This document shows positions 8,043-17,400 of a stretch of DNA of 21,808 nucleotides, piece after piece. The DNA is from CAYLJO01 sp964383905. GTDB taxonomy: Bacteria; Acidobacteriota; Blastocatellia; Pyrinomonadales; Pyrinomonadaceae. The notes beneath the pieces were generated by a model. It did not search any database. It saw nothing but the letters and a program-made list of their open reading frames with translations, and was not told where the DNA came from. A program made the position numbers and the translations under genes. The stretch is from contig CAYLJO010000103.1 of the NCBI GenBank assembly GCA_964383905.1, positions 1 to 21,808 of the forward strand. The letters run 5' to 3'. Each line of letters opens with the position of its first letter. The stretch's first letter is position 1.

Positions 8043-9785
8043 TCAGTCCTCGATACCGACCGCCGGGAGTGATTCGGTCCTGCCTTGCGGTTTCGGCGCA
8101 CGCCCGGCGGCAATGAAGACGAGACCGACCGCACTGGTCGCTATCGCGTAGACGGTGATGATCACTCGGTCACGACCCTGGGCGGAAGCCGGCAACATCA
8201 GGAAGCAGGCGAGACCAATGCCGGTTGTGACCTTCCCGACAATCGCCAGTTGGCCGCGACCTGAGACCCCCGAATCTCCCAGCTCTGTCATGGGATCGAT
8301 CGGTGTCGCCAGCCTGGCGAAGAAGGCCGCCACGCGCTCGGCGAATTTTCCCTCCGGCTTCAACAAAAACGCCGGGACGAAGAATGCAATCGTCGTCGTC
8401 ACGGCCGGAATGCCGATCAGGTATGTCTCATTCAGGTTCCAGCTGCGATATTGATTCAGGTAGAAGTTGACGAAAAGCGAGGTTGCCGCGCCCGTCGCGT
8501 ACGCGCCAATGGCCGACCACCACGGGCCACGCCTGACCAGCATTCCATACAACAGCGGCAGGCCGAGCGGGATGAGAAAGATCGATTCCAGAATGAAGAG
8601 GAGCGTAAAGATGCCGCTCGCGCCGCGCGAGAACACGAGGGCCATCACGATCATGAAGACCCCGACCAAGAGGGACGCTAACCGGCTGGCCTTCAACATG
8701 TGACGGTCGGAGGCGTCTTTGCGCAGGTAGCCCTGATACAGATCCTTGGCGAGAATACCCGTCACCACATGATTGATCGCCGAGAGAGACGCCATCGATG
8801 ACGCGAGCATGGCGGCCAACAGCACGCCCACCAGGCCGGGCGGCAACACGTGCATTCCCATCGCGATGTAGGCCGCTTCGGACGGCTGCCTTAATCCGTT
8901 CGCCGCCGTCCCGAGTTCGGGCATGACCACGCGCGCGATGAGCGGTGGCAGGTAGAAGATGAAAGAGCCGATGGTGAAGAGGACCATGCATAGGATCGCG
9001 ATCTTCTGCGCAGACCTCTCGGTGTCCGCGCAGAAGTAGCGCTGGGCGTTTCCAAAGTTGTTATAGCCGACCGTTTGCGAAACGGTGTAGGCGATGAGAA
9101 ACAACCACCCATAATCTCCCGCAAACGGGTTGAAAAAACCTGCGGGGGCCTTTTCGACAAACGCACTCAACCCCCCGACGTTGGACAACGAGAGGACCAT
9201 CAGCAGACACGCGATGGGAAACAGGAACATGAACTGGAACATGTCTGTAAAGCAGACCGCCCAGTAACCGCCCAGCACCGTGTAAGCTAAAATGACGGTC
9301 CCGTAAATGATGATCAGATATTCGACCCGTACGCCCAGTGCGATGGCCACGAAGCTCGATAACGCAAATAGCCGGACCGAGCCGAACATCAGTTGACTCG
9401 GCGCGGTCAGCCACGAAAACAGTTGATGCGTGCCGTCGCCGAAGCGGCTGCGGATGTATTCGACGACGGTGGTGACGCGCGAGCGACGCCACCGCCTGGC
9501 AAAGACGAGATAGCCGAAGAGGAAGGCGGGGACGGCCAGGAACAGCAGGAAGACCCCGATCACGCCCTGCCGGTAAGCGAAACCGGCCCCGCCCGTGAAG
9601 GTCCAGACGGAAAAGCCGGACATGAACGAGGCCATGCCCGCCACCCACCATTCGACCCGGTTGCCACCCTTTAAAAAGTCGGTGCCCACGCGGATGTACC
9701 GCATGAAGTAGGCCCCGACGCCCGCCATGAGAAACAGGTAGGCGACCAGGACCACGTAATCAACCGGTTGAATTGATGAGCGCAT
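8043..9785 (-). CDS. Sodium:solute symporter family (SSS) transporter, operon copy
   Basis: A 580-residue inner-membrane protein with about 13-14 hydrophobic helices, of the SSS/SLC5 family that couples uptake of sugars, acids or related solutes to sodium. Family hallmarks are the glycine-rich broken first helix (FTGGAGFAYRQG, 63-74), GGYWAVCFTDMFQFMF (172-187), and the TM8 segment AMLASSMASLSAINH (325-339) with the serines of the sodium site, followed by KDLYQGYLRK. AGAGGGA stands 6 nt before the ATG at 9783-9785. The gene lies 67 nt after the acetyltransferase. It is clearly different from the other symporter in this window (502 residues), so the locus may import two solutes, or two forms of one. 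The substrate cannot be inferred. Confidence 0.93.
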   Translation of the reverse strand: MRSSIQPVDYVVLVAYLFLMAGVGAYFMRYIRVGTDFLKGGNRVEWWVAGMASFMSGFSVWTFTGGAGFAYRQGVIGVFLLFLAVPAFLFGYLVFARRWRRSRVTTVVEYIRSRFGDGTHQLFSWLTAPSQLMFGSVRLFALSSFVAIALGVRVEYLIIIYGTVILAYTVLGGYWAVCFTDMFQFMFLFPIACLLMVLSLSNVGGLSAFVEKAPAGFFNPFAGDYGWLFLIAYTVSQTVGYNNFGNAQRYFCADTERSAQKIAILCMVLFTIGSFIFYLPPLIARVVMPELGTAANGLRQPSEAAYIAMGMHVLPPGLVGVLLAAMLASSMASLSAINHVVTGILAKDLYQGYLRKDASDRHMLKASRLASLLVGVFMIVMALVFSRGASGIFTLLFILESIFLIPLGLPLLYGMLVRRGPWWSAIGAYATGAATSLFVNFYLNQYRSWNLNETYLIGIPAVTTTIAFFVPAFLLKPEGKFAERVAAFFARLATPIDPMTELGDSGVSGRGQLAIVGKVTTGIGLACFLMLPASAQGRDRVIITVYAIATSAVGLVFIAAGRAPKPQGRTESLPAVGIED

Positions 9786-9806
9786 GGCGCTTCCCTCTTT
9801 TAATGT

Positions 9807-9824
9807 GGCGGCAGCAGGGCCGCC
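9807..9824. repeat. Short GC-rich hairpin between acetyltransferase and symporter genes
   Basis: GGCGGC (9807-9812) and GCCGCC (9819-9824) pair across 6 nt in the 67-nt gap. It lies about 20 nt upstream of the symporter ATG, next to the AGAGGGA site. A stem this short and GC-rich can arise by chance. It could modulate translation of the symporter, but nothing else supports that. Confidence 0.3.
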
Positions 9825-9852
9825 CCGGAGTCGCGGTCAATAAATCCGCCCC

Positions 9853-10734
9853 TCAGCCCACCTCCGGGCCGGCGATGGCGAAAATGGACGGGGAAGTTCC
9901 CGCCCCGCTCTCCCGCCCGTAACGCATCCGTATTAAATCGCGCTGCTTGATGAAACCTCGCCTGGCAAGTATTTCCGCGCTCACGCGGAAACTCGTGTTG
10001 AAATCGACGTAAACATTCCTGCCCGCCAGTTGCGTGAGCATTCCATCAAGGAGTGTGACAGCCGCTTGCTCATCGGTTGCCACCAGCGGCCCGACGTAGC
10101 ATGCAGTAGTACCCCGCCGGGCCAGGGCATACCCACGCAAGTTCCCATTCGGGGCGCTGACGATGAGCGGCGCGACGCACGAACCGGCCGCCAAAGAATC
10201 AAGCAAAGTGGAGCGGTCTGCGCCGAACGCCTGCCGGTCCAGCGCCAGTAGCTCTGACCAAAGCTTCCTACTCAAGACCGCGCACCCGGTTGCGGCAGCG
10301 GGCCGAGCAATGCCTTGCCACCGCTCGATCAACGACTCGTGCACGAAACCCAATTCTTCGTAGACCCGCCGGCCGGCCGGCGTCGCATCAAGCTTAACTG
10401 TCGCAACCCCTCTCGCCCGCAGGCCGTCCAGCGCGGCGCGCATCAATTGTGTTGCGATGCCGCGGCGGCGATAACCGGGGTCCACGAGCACCATCCCGAT
10501 CCAGGCTAATTCTGCCTCGTAGGCCGTACTGGTGGTCGTCGCGACGACATGCCCATCGAAACCGGCCGCAAAGCAGCCCTGTGGATCGAGCTTGAGCAAA
10601 CGTCGCCAATCGCTCTCGGTCTGGTTCCAGTGGGCCAGCTCCTTGAGCCGCATCGCCGCCGGGATGTCCTGCTCGTCGAGGGAGCGAATCGAGACCTGTG
10701 CCCTTCCTTTTGCGTCATCAGAAAGCGGGTTCAT
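9853..10734 (-). CDS. Tandem-domain GNAT N-acetyltransferase
   Basis: A 293-residue protein from the ATG at 10732-10734. A longer reading to 10812 would lie mostly inside the preceding gene and is not preferred. The first GNAT domain (about 14-140) has the acetyl-CoA-binding segment DPGYRRRGIATQL (85-97) and the usual end RVYEELGF (113-120). The second half (about 150-270) resembles the YitH-type second GNAT domain: GYALARRGTTACYVGP, a short helix, then NVYVDFNTSF and ARRGFIKQRDLIRM. It would transfer an acetyl group to an amine in the cytoplasm. The acceptor is unknown, and an amino-sugar or amino-acid intermediate of this locus is possible. Its start overlaps the end of the DHOD-like gene by 17 nt, which suggests coupled translation. 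Confidence 0.85.
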   Translation of the reverse strand: MNPLSDDAKGRAQVSIRSLDEQDIPAAMRLKELAHWNQTESDWRRLLKLDPQGCFAAGFDGHVVATTTSTAYEAELAWIGMVLVDPGYRRRGIATQLMRAALDGLRARGVATVKLDATPAGRRVYEELGFVHESLIERWQGIARPAAATGCAVLSRKLWSELLALDRQAFGADRSTLLDSLAAGSCVAPLIVSAPNGNLRGYALARRGTTACYVGPLVATDEQAAVTLLDGMLTQLAGRNVYVDFNTSFRVSAEILARRGFIKQRDLIRMRYGRESGAGTSPSIFAIAGPEVG

Positions 10735-12019
10735 GATCAATCCACAGGCGATTTGCCGGGTCGGCGCAAAAGTCGGCCATCTGCTTGACGTTCCAGTCCG
10801 CGGGCCAACCAAGGGAGTGTCGCAGATGCAGGAGCCACGCGATGAGCCCGCGCTCCGGATGGAAGTATAGCTCGTGCAGAGCGCGCGCCGTCTTTCCCCC
10901 TTGCCTCATCCGGTATTCATCGCTCGATAATTGAAAATAGGTGTGGATTTGAAAACTGCACGCCCCACGAAGTAGATACTCGACCGCGGTCCGCCCCGAA
11001 TCGATATTTCCCGTCGCGCTCAGGGGGATGCGGCAGGCTTGAATTTCCCCCCTCTGCTCGAGAGACCGGAGGGCGGCTAAGACATTAAGATTACGGGCGC
11101 TGAGATCCGGTCCGCCGTAGGCGACGCCGCGCACGCCGTCGAACTCACGGTTGGGATCAAAGAGGCGGTTGGCGTAAACGAGAAAGTCTGGACGGTCATC
11201 CTCCTCGCACTGCTCGTTGACGGCGCGCAGCATATCTAATTGAAAAGCATCCTCGAGCAACGCGTTGAACAACTTCAGCCCGACCGTAACCTCCCGCGGG
11301 CCGCCCGCCCGTTTGATGAGCCCGGTCACGGTCCGCAGCCACCGCAAGACGGTGCTTACCTGTGCGGCACGGTCCGAGCCGGCCAGCGTCGGGCTGAAAT
11401 CCTTCTCGACCGGCATCGGGCCGCCCGGGCCATGCTCACCCCAGACATTCAGCAGCCGCCCCGTGGTGTAATCATACTCTCCCAATTTCCACTCGCCCTC
11501 CTCAGGCCCGGGCAAGTGATACTTGCATGACGGCACGACGATCATCGCGACCTCACGCCCCACCGACAGCGCTTCAGCATAAAGCTTCAGATAGGCGTCA
11601 AAGGTTTCGTACCAGCCGCGCCCCTTCCACGTTACCGTCCAGCCCGCGCGGCCATCGCTGCCCTCGATCCGCTCAACCATCATGCGCGTTTCATGAATCG
11701 CCCACTCACTCATGGATTGGGCGCCGTCCTCATCCTGGGCGATGATCGTCTTGAGCACGACGAAGCCGAGACCGGCGTGAGCGTCCTGGCGCACCTGATT
11801 AATATTGAGCGAGAGTTGTCCTGAGCCCTTGCCGAAAGGATTTTTAACGGGCAGCCCGCCGTATTGGCTGCCGAGGTCAAGGTCATAGCGCTCGCGTACG
11901 TAGTCTTCGAGCGCGTGGGGAAGACCCTCCGTCAAGCCCTCGTAGTCTTCGACGAGGGCCGCAGAGGCCTCGGCGTCGATCTTCAATTCCTGCATTAAGC
12001 GCGAGACCACACCGGTCAC
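10718..12019 (-). CDS. Dihydroorotate dehydrogenase-like TIM-barrel flavoprotein, function unknown
   Basis: A 433-residue protein that appears to have the FMN-binding barrel of the dihydroorotate/dihydropyrimidine dehydrogenase family. Features in family order: GGLPVKNPFGKGSG (54-67), GLGFVVLKT with K90-T91 (83-91), GLKLFN with K249 (247-252), YANR (282-285), and a phosphate-site-like segment with SATGNIDSGRTA (334-345), LLRGACSFQIHTYF (349-362). It is longer than a normal DHOD (about 310-350 residues) and diverges strongly between residues 95 and 245, so it is not a housekeeping pyrD. It probably oxidises or reduces a C=C or C-C bond using FMN (inference). GTG start; GTGA overlaps the DapA-like stop, and its own stop overlaps the acetyltransferase start. 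The coupling to an aldolase-type gene suggests consecutive steps on one intermediate. Confidence 0.7.
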   Translation of the reverse strand: MTGVVSRLMQELKIDAEASAALVEDYEGLTEGLPHALEDYVRERYDLDLGSQYGGLPVKNPFGKGSGQLSLNINQVRQDAHAGLGFVVLKTIIAQDEDGAQSMSEWAIHETRMMVERIEGSDGRAGWTVTWKGRGWYETFDAYLKLYAEALSVGREVAMIVVPSCKYHLPGPEEGEWKLGEYDYTTGRLLNVWGEHGPGGPMPVEKDFSPTLAGSDRAAQVSTVLRWLRTVTGLIKRAGGPREVTVGLKLFNALLEDAFQLDMLRAVNEQCEEDDRPDFLVYANRLFDPNREFDGVRGVAYGGPDLSARNLNVLAALRSLEQRGEIQACRIPLSATGNIDSGRTAVEYLLRGACSFQIHTYFQLSSDEYRMRQGGKTARALHELYFHPERGLIAWLLHLRHSLGWPADWNVKQMADFCADPANRLWIDHEPAF

Positions 12020-12981
12020 CTTGCGTATTTGAGAGTGGTGAGCGTTTGACCCAGCCTGACAAACTCGCTCGTCGAAAGTCTCGGCCCCCAGGGATCGTTG
12101 GCCGCCGAGGCCGGGATAATTCTCAGATGAACAAGGGCCCAGAGCAATCGCGTAATATAACCTTCCATCGGCGCGATAAAAATTGACTCGGCCAGAAGGT
12201 CGGCTTCATCAGAGAGCGCGAGAAAGCGATCCGCCTTCCCCTTCAAATGGGAGCTAATCAGCGCAGCCTGAAAAGCGCAGCAGACCGCGCCCATGCCGAT
12301 CAAGGCGGCGCGGGCGCCGCGCCGCAGGCTGTAGCCGAGGAAGCGGTCCTCGCCCGTGATGAGCATTTTGTCGGGGTGGCTTGCGGCCAGTCGGCGGGCG
12401 ACGTCCTGGTAGGTCATGATGCTATCGAGGGTGGCCATCTTAATACCGACTACGTGAGGCATCCCGAGCAATTCATCCAGCACGGCCTGGCTATAGCTAA
12501 TGCCGCCCGCAGCTTCGTAAAGATAAAAGAGCACGAGCGGTAGACCGACCTCCGAGAGGCGCCGGTGATGCTCGATAATCAACTGATCCATGTCTGCGCG
12601 GCCTCGCAGCCAGGTAGGGGCATAGGCGAGCAGGCAATCGGCGCCGAACCGTGCTGCCCGCTCGGCCATTTCAACCGAGCGGGCGGTAGCCTCTTCCGGA
12701 GACGTCACGCCGGCAGAGCCGGCCCCGGCGATCACCACGCGATCCGGGAGCGCGGCGCGCCAATCTTGAAGCACCTCGCGGGCGGTTTCATCATCCAGCA
12801 TCAAGCCGCGCCCGGTATGCGCCCAGACGGCAACACCCGCGACGGGCTGGTTGGCTATGTATTGCAGGTACGCCTCGTGCGCGCTTCTATGCAGCCGCCC
12901 GTCGCTATCGAAAGGAACCGGGACGGCCGGTATCAGCCCGCCGTCAAGGCGCGCGCGAAGCTTGTTTGAAACGTCAACCAT
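12016..12981 (-). CDS. DapA/NanA-family (dihydrodipicolinate synthase-type) Schiff-base lyase
   Basis: A 321-residue class I aldolase-type TIM barrel. The Schiff-base lysine is K181 in VVGIKMATLDS, and the catalytic tyrosine is probably Y153 in LFYLYEAAGG, 28 residues before it as in the family. The usual TTGE loop is here AHTGRG (54-59), a departure at the site that handles the substrate carboxylate. This points away from true dihydrodipicolinate synthase and toward another lyase, hydratase or dehydratase of the family acting on a 2-keto acid such as a keto-deoxy sugar acid (inference). The family typically yields or consumes pyruvate. It lies 66 nt after the ROK repressor, and its TGA overlaps the GTG of the DHOD-like gene. 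No strong ribosome-binding site is seen before ATG 12979-12981. Confidence 0.88.
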   Translation of the reverse strand: MVDVSNKLRARLDGGLIPAVPVPFDSDGRLHRSAHEAYLQYIANQPVAGVAVWAHTGRGLMLDDETAREVLQDWRAALPDRVVIAGAGSAGVTSPEEATARSVEMAERAARFGADCLLAYAPTWLRGRADMDQLIIEHHRRLSEVGLPLVLFYLYEAAGGISYSQAVLDELLGMPHVVGIKMATLDSIMTYQDVARRLAASHPDKMLITGEDRFLGYSLRRGARAALIGMGAVCCAFQAALISSHLKGKADRFLALSDEADLLAESIFIAPMEGYITRLLWALVHLRIIPASAANDPWGPRLSTSEFVRLGQTLTTLKYAR

Positions 12982-13047
12982 CTGTTCTAAGACATGCGAA
13001 ATAAATCAATAGGGGCGAATCCAAGCTTTAAATCAGATTCAGGGGAC

Positions 13048-14289
13048 TCAACCAACATGAGGTACTGACAACAATTCATTCAGCACCAGTGTAATCGCCC
13101 CTTTAAGGCTGGGGCGCACCTCGAAGGTCGAGCGCCGGATCGGAATCTCTCGGGAGCGGGGGCCGAGCAGATTCCGTTTCGTTTCGGCAGAGATGATCGG
13201 CTCGATCAGCCCCCATGCCTTTGTGATCTCACCGCCGATGACTATCACCTCCGGGTCTAAGCCATTGATCAGGCCGGCCAGCCCGAGCCCGAGATAGCGG
13301 GCCGTCTCGCGGACAGCTTCGGCCGCCGCCCGGTCGCCGGACTCGATCAATTCGACGAGCCTGCGCATGGTTACGGGGCGCTTGCTATTGACGCCTCGCA
13401 AGCTCTGATAACGCGCGATCGTCGCTTTTTCCGAAGCGTACAGGTCCCAGCAGCCCCGCTGCCCGCAGCGGCATTGCGGGCCATCGAGGTTGATGGGGAT
13501 GTGGCCGAATTGGCCGGCCGTGTTATTGCCGCCGCGATAAAGGCTCCCGTCGATTACGACTCCGCAGGCGAGGCCCGTGCTCACACCAACGTAGAGCAGG
13601 TTTCGGATATGAGTGTACTGGGCCTTGCCGTACCAGATCTCTGCCAGCGCAGCGCACCGCGCCGAGTTGTCGACGATGACGGGGAACCCCGTACCTCCTT
13701 CTAGTAGTTGGACGACGGGGACGTCGCGCCAGGGAAGGACCACCGACATCAGGAATGTCCCGCGATGATTATCAACCAGTCCGGGCAGGCTCACGCCGAC
13801 CCCGGCGATTTCAATGAACTCCCGGTGCTCGGCGCGGAGCCTGGCGATCTCTTTGCTCATCCTAGCGAGGAACGGGCGGGCGTTGGCGACGGTCTCGAAG
13901 CTCCGCTGTGCGACCAGTTGGCTGTTAAAATCGCTGAGGGCCAGGATCGTCTCGTCGGCGCGGATCTCCAGGCCGAAGATGCCGAAGCGCAGCTCGTTGA
14001 TGCGCAGCGGCGTCGGCGGCTTACCGCCGATGGGCGTCGTCCTCCCCACCCCGTCTTCGATGACGTAGCGGTCTCGGAGCAATTCTCCTGTGATGGTCGA
14101 GACGGTCGCTTTGTTAAGGCCGCTGATCTTAGCCATCTCGGCGCGCGAGGTCAGTTGGCGGTCGGAGATAATGCTCAACAGGATGCGTCGATTGACCAGT
14201 CGCAGCATGTCGTGGCCCGCGGCCTTAACGTTCGCCAGATTGGGTTTCCGCGTGTAGGTGTAACGCGACCGACCGCCACTACTGGTCAT
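13048..14289 (-). CDS. ROK-family transcriptional repressor (XylR/NagC type)
   Basis: A DNA-binding ROK protein, 413 residues from ATG 14287-14289 (AGAGGA about 10 nt upstream). An in-frame ATG at 14317-14319 would add ten residues, but it has poor spacing to any ribosome-binding site and falls almost at the putative transcription start. A winged helix-turn-helix occupies about 36-80 (SRAEMAKISGLNKATVSTI). The ROK domain has the zinc motif H263, C273, C275, C280 in GHIPINLDGPQCRCGQRGC. No DxGxT phosphate loop is seen. The kinase catalytic Asp of the ENDA motif is Ser209 (VDNSA), and the sugar-contacting Glu of ExGH is Gln260 (AGQFGH). It should therefore be a sensor-repressor and not a kinase. 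It heads the catabolic array and is the obvious regulator of the palindromes upstream of the symporter and TonB genes. Confidence 0.92.
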   Translation of the reverse strand: MTSSGGRSRYTYTRKPNLANVKAAGHDMLRLVNRRILLSIISDRQLTSRAEMAKISGLNKATVSTITGELLRDRYVIEDGVGRTTPIGGKPPTPLRINELRFGIFGLEIRADETILALSDFNSQLVAQRSFETVANARPFLARMSKEIARLRAEHREFIEIAGVGVSLPGLVDNHRGTFLMSVVLPWRDVPVVQLLEGGTGFPVIVDNSARCAALAEIWYGKAQYTHIRNLLYVGVSTGLACGVVIDGSLYRGGNNTAGQFGHIPINLDGPQCRCGQRGCWDLYASEKATIARYQSLRGVNSKRPVTMRRLVELIESGDRAAAEAVRETARYLGLGLAGLINGLDPEVIVIGGEITKAWGLIEPIISAETKRNLLGPRSREIPIRRSTFEVRPSLKGAITLVLNELLSVPHVG

Positions 14290-14329
14290 TGGTAAATCGT
14301 CCTCTTCTCGGCCATGCATGGCTTCGTGC

Positions 14330-14363
14330 GTTAGTTTATCGGACAGAAAAGGGAAGAGTCCAA
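14330..14363 (-). promoter_or_regulatory. Putative ROK-gene promoter overlapped by an operator half-site
   Basis: On the minus strand TTGGAC (14358-14363) and GATAAA (14335-14340) are 17 nt apart, a modest sigma70-like match. The -10-like hexamer overlaps GTTAGTTT (plus strand, 14330-14337), the same half-site found in the two palindromes upstream of the symporter and TonB genes. No good second arm is visible here. If real, it implies autoregulation of the repressor and supports the start at 14289. Confidence 0.4.
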
Positions 14364-14417
14364 AAGGTGAATAACGTGCTTCAAGACGCTTTCTCCTTCG
14401 GCCTTTTCTCTTCCCTT
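14349..14417 (-). terminator. Long interrupted hairpin between TonB-receptor and ROK genes
   Basis: The 16-base CCTTTTCTCTTCCCTT (14402-14417) is complementary to AAGGGAAGAG (14349-14358) plus AAAAGG (14362-14367), with a 3-nt bulge and a 34-nt loop. On the minus-strand RNA the second arm ends CCCUUUUCUG, a short imperfect U-run. It begins about 20 nt after the receptor stop codon and could terminate that transcript before the ROK promoter. The long loop makes it weaker than a classical terminator. Confidence 0.45.
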
Positions 14418-14436
14418 CCTCTCTTTGGCGCCCGCT

Positions 14437-17400
14437 TTAGAAAGTCAAACGCAACGTCAAGCGGATCGACCGACGGGAGTCGAACCCCTCCTGGCCGAAA
14501 CTCCTGTTGAGACGACCAAAGTTGGGATCAGCATCTCCGTTCACCGGGTCGGGGTTGTACAGAATCCCGACCTTCCTTGTATTCGGATCGACTGTAACAT
14601 GGATGGTCCCGAGATGAGCGAATTGGTCAGTCGGATCCGTCGTTGAGAGGAGCGGGTGATTGAAGATGTTGTCGAAGAGCGCGCCGACGTTAAGCGTTGC
14701 CCTCTCGGTCAGCTTGAAGTTCTTACGAATACCAAGATTCGCGGACCACGTGCTTGGCCCCGTCACTATCTGCCGCTTGATTCCGCTGTTGAAAACATCG
14801 GCCCCGGGGCTCGGAGGCGCGAAAGCCGCCGGGTTAAAGATCTGATCGCCGGTCACACCCGCATACGGGTTGCCGACCAACCGGGGGCGGAATGTCCCGT
14901 CATTGAATCCGCCGGTCGCATCGGGAAAGCTGCTGGCAGTGTTTCCAGGATAAGGTGGGAAACAGTTGTCGCAGTCATAATAGGGCGTAAAGCCAATGCC
15001 GCTCTTGGCAAACATGGCCGTCGAGAGCTGCCATCCGCCGAGCGTCCAATCTACCAATTTGGCCGCATGCGCGCCAAACTTCCGGCCGCGCCCGAACGGA
15101 AGATCATAAATAGCGTGAGCCACGAAGCGGTGGCGCGAGACGAATGAGTCGCGTGAAAGCTCGAGCTGGGACGCGAACTGATTGTACGTTGGCTCGCCCA
15201 GGCTGGAGTCCCCCTGGTCGCCGACGGTCGATTTCTGATCCAGCAGCGTATAGCTGGCATCGAAAAGGAGACCGCGGCTGAAACGGCGGGTGACTTCAAT
15301 CTGCAGAGCATTCGACCTTCCCTTTCCGTTATTGCCATAACTGGCCAGGAAATCGCTCAGCTCAGGGAACGGGAGGCGCGCAATGTCCGCATCCGAAAGC
15401 GCACAATCTCCGTTGTTGATGGGGTCACATGGAGTCACTCCATCACCGGTTGTAGTGGCGAACGGGATATCGTTGGGTGGAATCTCGTTCAGATCGATAC
15501 CGCCGATCAAACGCCTCATACGGGTACCGAGATACGACACGCGCAGTCCCGTATTAAAGCCCAGTTCGCGCTCAAGTGTAATGTTGTATTGTTCGATGCG
15601 CGGCTGGTGTAGATTAAACGGAATCGCATTGGCCGCGATGCTGGTAAAATCTGTTAAGCCCAGTGTCCTCACCCTACCACCGCTCACCGGACTGATGCCG
15701 TGACCATTGAGCCCACCGGGCCATCCCTGAAGAGGCGTCCCCCTGGCGTCTTTCGTTAAGCCCTGGTTAAACGGACTTGATTCGAGAGCGTCGCGGATGC
15801 CCTGCGCAGCAGCGGTCGGGTAGAACAACCCGTACCCGCCACGAAGTACGGTCTTTTCAGTGATTCTCCAGGCAAATCCGACGCGAGGCGCAAAGTTCGT
15901 CTTATCCGCCTTGACCAGGCCACGACCGAGCCCCACTTGGTCTGCCGTAACAACGCCATAGGTAACCATCCTTGGATCGATCGCTGGAATAACACTCGAA
16001 GTCGGCACGATGAAGCGCCCGCGCCTCTTGGTCGTCGGATCGACAAAGTTGGGGTCGAAGTTGACCATCAGATCGTTCTTGTCGATGAACGGCGAGATGT
16101 ACTCGTAGCGGAGACCGAGATTGAGGGTGAGTCGCGGACGGATTTTGAAATCGTCCTGAACGTAGTAGCCCTGTTCCCAGTTGGTCACGTCGAGGATCGG
16201 GCGGCGGTTCAGGACGAAGCCGACGGTGGTCGCCGGCTGCCCGAGAAGGAAGCGGGCGAGGGCGTTAGGACCGGTACCGCCGTAATTGATCAGACCCCGG
16301 ACCTGTCCCCTGTTCTGAACGAATCCATCCTTACCGTGGTTATGAACGATATCGAAGCCCATCTTGAGGGCGTGCCGGCCGACGGTCCAGGAGATCGTGT
16401 CTCCAAAAGTGAGGTTGTTCTGGTCGCGGGGCCGGTCGGCACTCCTTCCGCCGTTTGAGACAAGAGTCCCGAAGCTGCCAAGGGTTATCGCGGGCTCGCC
16501 AAACAGGTTGAGCACAGGGCTCCCGACAACCGATCCGTAGGCGGCAAGATCGCTCTGGTCGAAGCCGATGCTTGAAAGAAATTGGCTGACGGTCTGATTG
16601 TTTCTGATGTACTCGCGCTGGAGGTTGAAGCCGCCGCGCGCCTCATTAACCAATTTGCTGGAGAATAGGTGAGTGAAAGAGAGCGCGAGCGTGTGGTTGG
16701 TGCGGTCGGTCCGCCGCAAACCAAAGCCCGGCAGCGGACTGGCGGCGGCGCCAGAGTGGTGAGGATTATTCTGGTAATTGTAGACGGCGTAAACGGAGTT
16801 CTTGCTCGAAAATGTTCGGTCCACCCTGAACGTCGCCAGGTCACGCGTGGTGAGGCTGTTCACGTTCTGGAAAAATTGGATGACCCTCCCGTTGGTTAAA
16901 TTTATCGGAGTAAGAGGGTTCAATTGCGGGAAGTAGGTCTGAATAATCGCGTTCGTTGTTGGATTGATCAACCTTTGGGGGATGCTGAGAAACCGTCGGT
17001 CCGGCGGATTGCCTGTACCTTCATTCAGATCGATGGTGTTTGCCGCGATCTCGGCAGGCGTAAGCAGACTTAAGATGTTCGCGGGCACTACGGGTCGAGC
17101 AGATTTTCTCAACTGGGTGAAATCACCCATGAGAAGGCGTGGCCCGGGAATTCTAGTAGAGGTGAAATTCGTCTGCCCGACTTCCCACCGTCTTTCGTAC
17201 GAAGTGAAGAAGAAGGTCTTGTTCTTGTCAAAGAAAGGGACCGGCCCGCCGAACGATCCGCCCGTCTCGTTCAAATTAAAGTATGGTGTGGGAAATACGG
17301 GGGTGTTGGGAGTCGGAATAAAGGATTCGGCCTCGGCGATCTTATCATCGAGCTTGCGAGCGGCGAGAGCCGAATTCTTGTTGTTGTAGAACAAAGAGCC

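Noticed and set aside
10735..10812. N-terminal extension of the acetyltransferase
   Set aside because: It would overlap the DHOD-like gene by 95 nt and precedes the GNAT domain with non-conserved residues. The ATG at 10734 fits better.
12016..12981. Naming the locus a sialic acid (nan) cluster because of a NanA-like lyase, SSS transporter and ROK regulator
   Set aside because: No NanE or NanK is present, and the lyase has an altered TTGE loop. The evidence is insufficient for a substrate call.
13048..14289. Calling the regulator XylR and the locus a xylose operon
   Set aside because: There is no xylose isomerase proper and no xylulokinase. Only the operator half-site resembles that of XylR.
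13708..14295. Plus-strand open frame of 195 codons
   Set aside because: It is antisense to the ROK gene, whose helix-turn-helix and zinc motif are clear. No domain is seen in the antisense frame.
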